Shown: positions 23,365-32,943 of the stretch, piece after piece
How positions within the stretch are numbered: the first letter of the stretch is position 1
Layout of the letters: every line of letters starts with the position of its first letter
Assembly (NCBI GenBank): GCA_021234155.1
Contig: JAJEKV010000040.1
Coordinates: 2,953,799-3,017,798 of the forward strand
From: Isoetes taiwanensis
Taxonomy: Eukaryota > Streptophyta > Lycopodiopsida > Isoetales > Isoetaceae
Direction: 5' to 3'
Length of the DNA: 64,000 bases
Notes under the pieces: model-generated
Databases searched by the model: none
What the model was told of the DNA's origin: nothing
The model's input: only the letters and a program-made list of their open reading frames with translations
Program-made: the position numbers and the translations under genes

Positions 23365-23447
23365 TTCGGCACCGTAGCCACAGTGCGAAATCGTCTCAGT
23401 TACAAATTATTGAAGGGCCTATTTCGCACCGTGGCTACGGTGCGAAA
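23365..23447. repeat. Palindrome array D (2 units, 57-bp period)
   Basis: Units centre at 23377.5 and 23434.5. The second (23422-23447) is TTTCGCACCG-TGGCTA-CGGTGCGAAA. The spacer contains TCAGTTACAAATTATTGAAG, shared with array E, so arrays D and E are recent relatives. Confidence 0.95.
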
Positions 23448-23465
23448 TACGTGGATCCAGTTTAG

Positions 23466-24089
23466 TTACAGGCCCATATTGGTATTATACTTCAACATTT
23501 TTGGTATTATACTTCGACATTATTAGTATTATACTTCAACATTATTGGATTCGTAGCTATAAATTCTTTCCCCTTGCTTTCACTTCTCACCTTTGTTCCA
23601 TGTTTTCCCCTTGCTTTCACTTCTCACCTTGCTTTCACTTCTCGTGTTCTCACCTTGCTTTTACTTCTCACCTTGTGTTCCATGTTCTTTGCTAATTGAT
23701 CTTGATCCTTGCTTCTTGCTCCTTGATCTTCCTTGTTCCTTTATCTTCTTGGTCTTTGATCTTCCTTGTTCCTTGCTACTTGATCTTGATCCTTGTTCTT
23801 TGTTACTTCATCTTCGTGCTCCTTCATGCTACTTGATCTTGTTCCTTGCTCTTGATCTTGCTACTTGATCTTGTTTCTTGCTTCCTTGCTCCATGATCTT
23901 CCTTGTTCCTTGATCTTCTTGCTCCTTGATCTTCCTTGTTCCTTGCTTCTTGCTACTTGATCTTGATCCTTGTTCCTTGCTACTTGATCTTCGTGCTCCT
24001 TGCTTCTTGGTCTTGTTCCTTGCTTCTTGTTCCTTGTTCCTTGCTCTGCTCCGTGTTCCTTGCTCCGTCAGTGATCCTTGCTTTTGCAA
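23466..24089 (+). repeat. C/T-rich minisatellite leader before paralogue 2
   Basis: From 23466 a TTGGTATTATACTTC-type unit repeats three times. From about 23570 to 24075 variants of CTTGATCTTCCTTGTTCCTT and CTTGCTACTTGATCTTGATC repeat many times. The stretch ends in TTGCAA-ATG at 24090. The minus strand of this repeat gives a meaningless E/Q/G/A/R-rich frame. Confidence 0.9.
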
Positions 24090-24686
24090 ATGATTGGACC
24101 CAATCCTCCCTGGGCTACTCCAGAAGGCCTGCAAGCATGCCCAAGGCATTCTGTGCGGCCCGGTCAAGATGAGCTATTTGACCATTTCTTGGAGTGGAGG
24201 TTGCGCCACAGTCCCACCAAGGAGCTTGCAATGGAGTTGATCAACTTCATTCTGGAGCGATTTGATTGTGGTCATGAGCCACTGATGGAAATTAATCCAT
24301 CTGAATGTTATAGAAGACTTGCAATGAGGGGAATTCTTGAACCCCCTTCTCATATGGACGAGATGCTACAGCAGTTGAGGCCTCTTCTTCGTGTTGGTTA
24401 TTTAGCACACTCTCTGGATCGATACATATCAGAATTCATTCATGAAATTTGTAAGGGACAGATGTATGGCGTTATTAGGACGTACTACAACGAGTACAAC
24501 AACTTTGTGGAGTTGGGTCCGCTCTTCTTCTGTGAGTATCATCATGTGGAATTACTTTTTGCAATGACTAGGTACCTCATATGGTGGGAAGAATCAGGCT
24601 GGGATATGCGTGAGCTCTGGTTTCCTAACCCAGCTGCGTGGGTTACCCCTCGCAAGGGAAGGGAAAGGGTAAGGGGAAGGGGTTAG
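24090..24686 (+). CDS. Unknown-family paralogue 2 (intact)
   Basis: This 198-residue protein starts at ATG 24090, the context conserved with paralogue 1 (an in-frame non-ATG extension exists upstream but lies in the minisatellite). Landmarks are ATPEGLQACPR, FDHFLEWRLRHSPTKELAME, LMEINPSECYRRLAMRGILE, YLAHSLDRYI, YNEYNNFVELGPLFF and WWEESGWDMRELWFPNP. The C-terminal tail is basic and R/G-rich (RKGRERVRGRG), which suggests nucleic-acid binding. It is mostly helical, with no signal peptide or membrane span. No family is recognised. It stands between palindrome arrays D and E within the TIR element, and duplication with its leader produced paralogue 1. Confidence 0.7.
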   Translation: MIGPNPPWATPEGLQACPRHSVRPGQDELFDHFLEWRLRHSPTKELAMELINFILERFDCGHEPLMEINPSECYRRLAMRGILEPPSHMDEMLQQLRPLLRVGYLAHSLDRYISEFIHEICKGQMYGVIRTYYNEYNNFVELGPLFFCEYHHVELLFAMTRYLIWWEESGWDMRELWFPNPAAWVTPRKGRERVRGRG

Positions 24687-24884
24687 GAACCTAGGGGAAG
24701 GTTACTAGGGACATACTGCCGTGGTCTCTAGTAACCTTTGCTATCTATCATACATAGTTCATACTTCGGTCTTTATTGTGTTTGGAAGTTGGTATATGAT
24801 ACCGTGTTAATATGTTCTCTAAATGTTCTCTAATGTGTTAATATGTTCTCTAATATGTTAATATTCTCTAGTTACAGGCCCATA

Positions 24885-25245
24885 TTTCGCACCGTAGCCA
24901 TGGTGCGAAATCGACTCAGTTACAAATTATTGAAGGGCCTATTTCGCACCGTGGCCACGGTGCGAAATCGACTCAGTTACAAATTATTGAAGGGCCTATT
25001 TTCGCACCGCGGGCCCTGCGGTCGCGAAATCGACTCGCCATAAAATTATTGAAGGGCCTATTTCGCACCGTGGCCACGGTGCGAAATCGACTCAGTTACA
25101 AATTATTGAAAAGCCTATTTCGCACCGTAGCTACGGTGCGAAATACGTGGATCCAGTTTAGTTACAGGCCCATATTTCGCACCGTACACGGTGCGCAATA
25201 CATGCATCCAGTTTACTTATAATACATCATTTCGCACAGTGAGCA
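24885..25245. repeat. Palindrome array E (7 units, ~57-bp period)
   Basis: Centres are at about 24897.5, 24954.5, 25014.5, 25073.5, 25130.5, 25186.5 and 25241. Units 24942-24967 and 25061-25086 are perfect 26-bp palindromes, TTTCGCACCG-TGGCCA-CGGTGCGAAA. Unit 3 is degenerate and 4 bp longer. Spacers are nearly identical over units 1-5 (CGACTCAGTTACAAATTATT then GAAGGGCCTA). The array separates the rightward genes from the end of the leftward transposase-like gene. Confidence 0.95.
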
Positions 25246-25376
25246 CTATCGAACTAACAAATAAACCAACTCTTTTACAGTAGAGACATTACCAAGAGCT
25301 CTCAATACAGACATAACCTTTGCCTTGCCTACATCTCATTGATCTCCACTCCCTTGATCGCTCAACAGCTGTGGAC

Positions 25377-28300
25377 TTATACCAAGCTTCCCTCTTTTTT
25401 TCCCGCTGGGTTTTTTTGTCTAAACAACTTAGCAAGTGTTGATTCACTCTGGTTCCGTGATTTCTTCACCCATTTGGACACGATCCTTCTGTAAAACCAT
25501 TGACACATCTGCTGTAAGGAATTCCCAACTGAACCTCTGTGTTGAGTGAAACGGAAGAATGCATTCTTTGCTTGCTTATGGGACTTCTCCATTCCCTGTG
25601 TATTCCAAATTCCCCGGCTTCCATATTCCCTGACAAACCACACGCCATGCGCAAACAGAATATGGACATAGTGAGTCAAATTGGCCTCACCCCATGCCGT
25701 CAGGAAAGACTTAGTGAAGTTTGTGACTGCCTCCTGGAATTTGGCAACATCATTTTCCTGCACTATCTTTTTCTGCATTTCCTTCACCAGTACAGAGAAA
25801 TCCTGCCATGCCTTGATTTTCTTCAGGCGTGATCTACCACGATCATTTCGATCATCCTCAGCTGCAATAAGATCCTTGTAAACACCGGATTCCCAAACCT
25901 CTTACCTTTGGACCACCCATAAGTTCTCTTACCTTTGGATCTTGAAGTATTTTGTAGTGCAATGAAGTCCCACACCTTTTCAACTTCATGCATGGCTTTG
26001 ACTTTGGGGTGATTTATTCCAAGAAAACAGGATACTCATGTAAACCATCTTGTCTATGATTCTCAAGAAAGCATGAAAGGTGCATATGTGTACTCTTTTT
26101 AATACCTTTGGCATCTTGTGTCCTTTTTTCTATTTGGTGGCCATCACCATGAAGTCCCACCCATTAGATAGCAAACCTTTTCAAGTCCTTCATGCATAAA
26201 ATGCGCTTTGCTTCCCTAGAGCTAAAATTCAAACCGTGATTTATATTCAAGCAAAATATGGATTTATACTCATGTTGTGGCAACCATCTTGTCTATGATT
26301 CTCAAGAAAGCATGAAGGGTGCATATGTGTACTCTTTTGTTTCTTCAAATTCGGTATCATATGGAAAAAGAGCCGATTACCTTTTCCTCTCCGTCTTCCA
26401 AAGGCTTGACAAACGAATCTGTGAAAACTCCCAGCCCCATGTCTCAAATATTTTCTGCTCTAATTTCGAGGTAAAATTCGCCGGATTGAATAGCCCAAAT
26501 GGGAGAATTTCTTTCCCGACCTTCGTTCCGTGAGTCCATATGGGCTTAGAGTGCATGGATAGTCTGGTTTAAAATGCCCAAATTGGGAGCAATCCCTATG
26601 GTTTGGCATATTTGCAAGGAATTGTGTCCTTTTCATGGGAGGAATGATCATAAAAAAAAAAACAGAGGACCTGAATGCTGCCGGAACAGGGGTTTTTTGT
26701 GTTGAGTGAGAGCTCTTAAAAAAAAATTTATGCAAATTTCTGTTCAAGACTCATTCTCAATACAAAATCCATGTCTAAGACTCTAATACACGAATTGTTT
26801 TGCAATATCCTTGTTGCTCGACTAATAGGGCTCGTGCAAGAATCGATTAGATAGGGGTACAAGATCCGCAAGTATGAGTAGTCTTAAACAAAGACCATGC
26901 TTCATGGTCGGTTTTTGTCCAGATGGACGGTAGCAATACACTGCATTTTATTGTCTTCCAATCTGAATCTCTCTCGCAAGAAATGCCATTCAACCATGCT
27001 TCATTCACCATTTTATCCGCAGAAAAATGCCATTCAACCTCGTACTCACCATATCCGAACTTTTTTTCTCCGATTCCGTGAGAGGCAATCATTGTGGGGA
27101 TGGGTGTTTGATCAAAAACCCATTTTAGTATACTGTGATTTTCCTCTGGTACCTGAAATAAACCAATCCACCAAATGTGATCTTTAGACTGGACGAAAAA
27201 CTTACCATCTAGATTTGACTCTTCATTCCCTGTATTCAAAGCTCTGTTCATTAGACTCAGTGAAACCCTCTCGTACTTCTCGCCTTTCACCAATTCTATT
27301 TCATCCAGCTTCAAAACAATTCTTAGTTTGCCAGCGCACTCTTCTACCTTCATATCATAAAATCGAACCAAAAGCTGAAGCATTCTACTTAAGTCTATCC
27401 AGCAACCTTTGGTATAGGATGGCAATGTATCCAAATTGACACTGCTGGTCAGCTGATACATATCACCAAGAAGCTCTTGCACTTGTCTGTTTCTCGATGA
27501 CCTACAAGTCCTCACACTAGTCATCCTTGGTAGTAGAATAGTTTTGGTAATGCCTTGTTGTTTAAGGCCATCCTGCAAGCATCTGAACAAAGCAATATAA
27601 GCTTGCCTACTTATTCCGACATTGTCACACAGTTCTTTCACTGATTATGAGGTTTGACGGTTCCCCAACTCCTGCAACAGTTGCTGTACTACAGCTTTCC
27701 TATGTTGAATGCTACCAGGAAGCTTTAATATTCTCAATACATCATCTTTAGTAACTAATTTCTTTAATAAATGGGCAATATTAGCAGGTTTTCTCTTATT
27801 TTCTTCTGCAAGATTTGGATCAACAAGCTTTTTAATAGCCATGACCCTTTTTTTTGAGCCTCCACCCACAGGGGCTAATATATTTATGGGCTTCAGGTTT
27901 TTTGCCCTCTCCCTAATCCCTAGTGGAGTTCTTTTCATTCGTTTGACTCGCTTGTGAAGGGAGTCATTTTCTTGCGCAACCCTCTTCATTCCTTGCTGCA
28001 GTGATTTCATCTCCGTCACCAATTTTTGATTTTCTACCTCCAATTCATTGAGCTTGCTGCATTGTTGAGACAGCAAGTAGTTCGCCTGTTGGAGCTGATT
28101 AACATCTGCTAAAACTTTGCAATTGAATCCATACAAGTGGTTATACATGGCACGCAAATGTGGAACAGTATTACCATTAACCAAATTATTACAGTAACCT
28201 AGTAACCCTTGCTGTCCCTTACAAGCAAATTCAATAAGACCAGATGCCAAGTGGAAGTTTGGATGGGCTCGAGTGAAAGGATCACAAGGATACAGTTGGC

Positions 28301-28520
28301 CTTTAGCCCAGAGGTCTATATTCATGGCTCCAGAAGCTCGCAATGCATCTTCATCTATTGGTTGCTTCCAAATGAACTTATTCATGTAAGACAGGCATCC
28401 TTTTGGCACTTGCACTCTAAATTGACAATCGAAATTAGTTTGATCCTGAAACAGAAGTATTAGAACCAAGAACACTCAAAGGAATGCAATGACAACTCGG
28501 AAATCAAATACCTTTGCCAT
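25377..28520 (-). pseudogene. Spliced DDE-transposase-like gene, decayed
   Basis: Read leftward. A possible first exon ends with MAK (28520-28512). A 66-nt intron (GTATTT ... GTTTCAG, 28511-28446) follows. The main exon runs from 28445 with DQTNFDCQFRVQVPKGCLSY and a coiled-coil-like region, to TAA at 27645-27647. It continues in the same frame to 26847 with LRIVLKLDEIEL (about 27318-27283), SLMNRALNTG, HIWWIGLFQVP and YEVEWHFSADKM. Fragments follow in 26.75-25.95 kb. A 71-nt intron (25932-25862) leads to the last exon, with WFVREYGSRGIWNTQGMEKSHK, ending at 25377. I infer the triad as D of LKLDE, D of HFSADK and E of GMEKSH; the last two resemble (G)GD and QGLEKLND motifs of uncharacterised animal DDE-like proteins. 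The TAA, duplicated middle segments and frame breaks make this copy non-functional. Superfamily not assigned. Confidence 0.6.
26041..26340. repeat. Direct duplication inside the transposase-like gene
   Basis: CCATCTTGTCTATGATTCTC and the following ~37 bp occur at 26042-26098 and again at 26284-26340, 242 bp apart. A related pair (ATGAAGTCCCAC) lies ~190 bp apart near 25962 and 26150. The duplication breaks the coding continuity of the minus-strand gene. Confidence 0.8.
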
Positions 28521-28639
28521 TGACGTTGCAAAAGACCGAGAACCGGAGCGGAGCTTAGAATTAGAAAGATTCTTGCCAACAAACAGAGCGAAATTGAAAA
28601 ATTTCGCTCTATTTGCTGGAAAGAATCTACCATAATTCG

Positions 28640-28934
28640 AATTCAAACAATACTTGGGCGCGATGGCAAGATCGTTGGCGCTCGATGGCGCGATGGCAAG
28701 TTCGATGGCGCGAGGGCAAGCTCGATAGCAAGCTCGATGGCGCTGAAGCTCGATGGCAATCTTAGATGTAATCATCAAATATTCAAGTCGTTAGGAAATA
28801 ATGATTGCAAAGTTAGGTACGAGGTTAGGTTGGGAGGGGGGGAAGTTAGGTTAGGGGAGAGTGAAAGTTAGGTATGGGGGTTGGGGGGAGCTAGGTTCGA
28901 TCCCACGCATGCCCCCCCTAATATACTCTTACAA
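28640..28934. repeat. Right subterminal region: GATGGC repeats and G-rich tract
   Basis: Between the transposase start and the right TIR. From 28658 to 28760 variants of GCTCGATGGCGCGATGGCAA repeat about seven times. From 28810 to 28890 runs of 4-8 G alternate with TTAGGT, giving quadruplex potential on the plus strand. No palindrome units occur here. Confidence 0.7.
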
Positions 28935-28966
28935 GGCCCTTATTTGACCTCAAAAAAACTCTAATG
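28935..28966 (-). repeat. Right terminal inverted repeat
   Basis: Exact reverse complement of 16086-16117. On the plus strand it ends CAAAAAAACTCTAATG. Confidence 0.9.
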
Positions 28967-29640
28967 TTTTTTAATCCCGGCGGTAAGCTCTCGGCATGTA
29001 CACTAGCCAACATCTGTAGCACACAATTTATTTGGGGTCCAGGTGTTATAACTGGATATTCCCTATGTTTTTTCATTATTTTGGGTAGCCTGCAATGTGC
29101 AGCTACCCACTCTATACCATTGTAGAAAAACTAGTGAGATGAATAAAAAGCCTAGCAATTAATGTAAATCTAGCAATCAATGTATATGTCGTGTTGCAAG
29201 CTAATTTCTTCGGCATTCAACATTTTAGGTGGACACCATATGATGATTATTCTGGGGAAGCAACGAAGGTAATGGGAAGAAGAAGAAGAGTGGTCGAATT
29301 GAAATGATTTAGTTGGATTAGACATCTTGTAGGTTTAAAATTTCAAAGAGATAATTGACAATTCTAAAATAGTAAAAAGATGAAATCAAGATAAATTATC
29401 ATATAAATATTTTATCCGAACAAATCAAGTCACCATCATGTGATATGCCTTATTTTGTTTATAAAGAAGAATATTCGACCCCAACTTGTTGCATGATTCC
29501 ATCTTTACGTGGTTGCGATTATTTACTAATTGATCACTGACCTTAAAGGAAATATTAATTTCCTTGCACGATGAAGAAACGTCACTAAGTAGAAATTTTA
29601 TTTATTGAAAACCTTACTAATGACTTTATTACCAATGGCC
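28967..29640. other. Flank of the TIR element
   Basis: It starts TTTTTTAATCCCGG, similar to the LINE 3' UTR at 38.63-38.65 kb (reverse strand) and at 32.99 kb. No gene is seen. Confidence 0.5.
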
Positions 29641-30310
29641 TATTTATATTTGGACTTGAGCTTAGGAATGGTTAGGATCTTGCAATTGATAAATTCTATG
29701 GAAACAATAAGAAGCAGTTGAGCCATTTGGTTGAAAGAAGATAAATAAGATCAATTGAAAATATGGAAACAAGTATGTTATTAGCAAAATGGGCGACATC
29801 TTCACAAGCATTAAACAATGATTTCTTTTTTGCTTTTCTTCATATTAACCAGGAGACAAAATTTATGAAGGATTATAAGGGAGTATACCACTTATGACTG
29901 GTGAGAACAACCATGGAGAATGCACAGGGACATGTTTAGTTGCTTGTGATTATTCAAAATTACTATAAGTGATTGTAAAGAACTCTTAATTTGTTTTCAT
30001 AATGGATCTACATCATTATTAAGAATTTTCTATTTCTTGATGTATGGGACCTTATTAATAATTCTACATTCTTAATGAATTTATTATGAAAGGTTTGTTG
30101 TCTTAATAACTTTAGCATATCGTTTTAGGGCCTTTAGAATTGACATTTTGTGATCGGATGCGTAAGGACTACTTCACACCTTGATGCAAATGATGCAATC
30201 AAGCTTAGGATCTACTTGCACTCGCTGTTAAGTTTGATTAACTTTTACCATTAAGTTAATGTTAACCAGGTAACTGTCTTCACACCAAAGCTAATTAAGG
30301 AGTTGTTTAG

Positions 30311-30541
30311 ACTAACTTAACAGAAAACCCCTTCACACATGTTTAGCTAAGAATTTTGGTTAAAAATAATACAATTAAACGCTTTTGCACACGTCTATCT
30401 AAGTTAGCCAAAACCATATTAATTATAGGCACATCTCACTAGGTTAACTTAACGAAAAATCCCTTCACACGTGTTTAATTAAAAAATATGGTTGAAAATA
30501 ACTTAACTAAACGCTTTCGCATAGTCAATCTAAGTTAGCCA
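30311..30541 (+). repeat. 132-bp tandem duplication
   Basis: CTTAAC(A)GAAAA...CCCTTCACAC starts at 30316 and 30448, and both units end with TCTAAGTTAGCCAAA. Identity is moderate. Confidence 0.8.
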
Positions 30542-30554
30542 AATATATAAAAAA

Positions 30555-30845
30555 TTTATGAGCATATGGTCCTGTGGTAAGACCCTAAATGGCTATACCC
30601 AAGGTCCCAGGTTCAACGCTTGTTATGAAAGTGGCCATGCATCATTGTAAAGTTCGTGGGAGGACCCACTTCAACCATGTATAGTGGTAGGGGCAGGACC
30701 TATCTGCGTGTCTTGTAAAGTCCCATAAACTATAGCTTCACATGGATGTTAAAGTACCTTCTATCTATGAGAATGGCCTCTACAAGCTGCTACGGCTTCC
30801 CGTGGATGTTAAAATGCCATCTATCTATGAGATTGACCTCCAAGA
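30555..30845 (+). mobile_element. tRNA-derived SINE with LINE-like 3' tail
   Basis: A polymerase III A-box-like sequence (TGGTCCTGTGGTAAGACC, 30567-30584) is followed ~26 bp later by a B-box-like GGTTCAACGC (30610-30619). The 3' part contains AAGTCCCATAAACTATAG and CATGGATGTTAAAGTACC, which line up with the LINE 3' end in this window (GGTCCCATAGACCGAT ... CGTGGACGATAAAAATACC). This tail segment is duplicated with a 60-bp period (30741 and 30801), each copy followed by a short ATCTATGAG tail. It lies immediately after the 132-bp tandem repeat. A SINE relying on the LINE machinery is inferred. Confidence 0.7.
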
Positions 30846-31629
30846 GGTCACTGTAAACTTTCAGTGTTGTTATTATATTGGTTAACTTTTGGTTAATTTT
30901 GCTAACTTAACTGAATGTAGTGCAAAGATGATTTTAGTTAAAAAATTTAAAGCTATAAGAAGTTACTATTTCCTAACTAATATTTTTAACTATAAGCTAA
31001 CTTGACTAGTAGTGCGAACATGAATACGCCTAAAGATCAAATTTTAACTTAGCTTAAGTGCGGGTTGCAAATGTACTTAAGTTGAATGCCACTCAAAATG
31101 GAATTTCTAATTCAACCAATGAAGGCAAGGAAACACTCATATAACCATATGATTTATGTTCGTTGCTCTTAAAAGCATCATGAATCACGAATGGTAACAC
31201 GATGTTTGTGTGCGTATGTGTATTTTTAAAACTTTTGAGGTTGGAGAATTAAACAAACACATGAACTTGCAATTAATGGATATTGTAGAAACAATAGGGA
31301 AACCGGTTGAACATTCTGGTTGAAAGAATATAAAGATAAATGACATCAGAATAAGAGCATGTTATTGTAAAAAGTAGGGGGAAAAAACATGCCCAAAGTG
31401 AAATGGAAACATCTTCAGGACCATTAAACAATGTGGGGACCGGTGGTATTACTTGCCACCTGAAATGACCTAGAGCAGGTTTACAATGCCTTTTTGGCTC
31501 AGGCGCTTGGAGTAAAGCCCACGGTCCTGTATCAAATACTTCTGCAAGAGATCAATTTCTTGCCTCTACAGTGAGCTGAGCTAGAAGCATGTGCAACGCT
31601 TGATATGATTTAAGGTTAATATCTAACAA

Positions 31630-32303
31630 TGAGCTTGGAAGAGTGGCCAATATGATTAAGCATTGAGCGAAATCATATAGAGTTAGTATATATTGTGGTT
31701 GGGAACAAAAGGCAAAGGCAAAAGGCAAAAGGCAGGCCAAAGAAGGCTAAAGTCGCAGAGACTTCTATAAATAGAACCTGAACTTCAATTGACAAGATCT
31801 CCGCAACTGGAGCTCTAATTGAAGCGATATTTGTTTCACTGGAACCGTCTCGGAGTCTAGTTTCTGAATTGGGGTGGCACTTCTCATAACTCGTCTGAAT
31901 AAGAGAGTATGACCGGAAGAATGATAGAGGGAGTTATGATCGGAAGAGTGATAGAGGTTCAAGAAAGACTGCTCTACTTATTCACTCTTGAATCTGATTT
32001 CTAGAAAGCCATTACCTTTTTCCTAGAGCTTTTGCTGTTCTTGTTTAATATCCTATTACTATCCTAGAACCTTACTCTTGGTGCATCATATTGAGGACTG
32101 CTAGCTTGAGAAAGGAGCTACAAGAGGAAACTGATTGTCAGATATGCCTTACTGTCTTTATATTCCAACCTGATATTGCTAGCAGAGTGGTCCGGCTGGG
32201 TGGAGAGCTTTGGACTAAAGGCTTGGTTTTTTTAGAATCTTTAATGTTTAGTGTTGGTTTACTAGATGCTTGATCTTTTGATTACTGGCTAACCTTTGGT
32301 TCG
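31630..32303 (+). mobile_element. Solo-LTR-like insertion nested in the LINE
   Basis: TAACAA occurs at 31624-31629 and 32304-32309. Removing the ~674 bp between them restores the LINE reading to within one base (KVNI ... LPNLSFTMAIGP, against KVVNMGDARLPHLAYAVAMGP). The insert starts TGAGCTTGG and contains a TATAAATA box (31768-31775) with LTR-like sequence downstream. The right end (TTTGGTTCG) is not the usual CA, so the class is uncertain. Confidence 0.6.
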
Positions 32304-32908
32304 TAACAACACTCACCTCCCAAATCTCTCCTTTACCATGGCCATAGGTCCTCAGTGCCTCAAAGCTTGCCTGAAGGAGATGTGACCTAATTGGCTCTCC
32401 AGATGGAATGTGCAAGAGAACAGGCGAGGTGCATACAGATACAAACCGAGGAGGATCACGGTCACCTAAAGTAGTATCTTGATGGATCCCTCAATAAGGT
32501 TTGGGATGCTGGGGCTTTAAAACTGGTAAGAACTGTACAGTACACGCGCACGCTTGAGCAGGATCCATAATGGTGCCTTCATTCGCATTCGTGCTCACTG
32601 CCTTCGAATTGAAACAAGCAGATGGATTCGGGAAGCGCGAGATGACATGGCATGTCAGTACTGCTAGCTAGACGTTATTGAGGATGAGTGCCACACTCTT
32701 CAGGACAACACATCATTTGGACTTATCAGTGTGGACTATGCTGAGTTGCTCCCACCCGACTAGCCAACTCCATGTGATGCTGCACATGACTTCAGTGGAG
32801 ATATTGGAATCATATCTCCTGGAGGTGATGGATATGCGCAATCACTTTTGTCCTCTGACACTCCATTGACATATACCACTGTACAGATTATCAGCATGCT
32901 TATTACTA

Positions 32909-32943
32909 CCCCCCCCCCCAAAAAAAAAAAAAAAAAAAAAAAA
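32909..32943. repeat. C homopolymer followed by A homopolymer
   Basis: About 10 C then about 24 A, followed by CCCCGC and a G-rich stretch to 32990. It lies in the LINE fragment's 3' UTR; a slippage product or a buried poly(A) tail are both possible. Confidence 0.7.

Larger units (their letters stand above)
16086..28966. mobile_element. ~12.9 kb TIR transposon carrying histone H3-like and BAH-like genes
   Basis: The ends are a perfect 32-nt inverted repeat beginning CATTAGAGTTTTTTTGAGG. Inside are six rightward genes or gene remnants (BAH-like, orphan, DUF8039-like, H3-like, and two paralogues of an unknown family), one uncertain leftward small ORF, and one leftward spliced gene resembling a DDE transposase. 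Arrays of a 26-bp palindrome with 57-bp period occupy most of the gaps. No target-site duplication is visible: the 8 bases outside are GGGCGAGG on the left and TTTTTTAA on the right. The flanks joined without the element (GGGCGAGG + TTTTTTAATCC) resemble the 3' UTR of the LINE at 38.6 kb. The superfamily is not identified. CACTA is possible because of the DUF8039-like gene, but the ends are not CACTA. Confidence 0.8.

Noticed and set aside
23829-24167. Minus-strand ORF rich in E, Q, G, A, R and K
   Set aside because: It is the reverse reading of the C/T-rich minisatellite; composition follows the repeat.
24885-25245. CRISPR-like array
   Set aside because: Repeats and spacers have CRISPR-like lengths, but the spacers are copies of each other, the DNA is nuclear plant sequence and there are no cas genes. 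It is a tandem repeat with a palindromic core.
28810-28870. Telomere-like TTAGG repeats
   Set aside because: Only a few irregular TTAGGT motifs occur, mixed with G-runs; no regular TTTAGGG array.
30567-30619. Free-standing tRNA gene
   Set aside because: A- and B-box-like sequences are present, but no cloverleaf (acceptor and anticodon stems do not pair), and the downstream tail marks it as a SINE.
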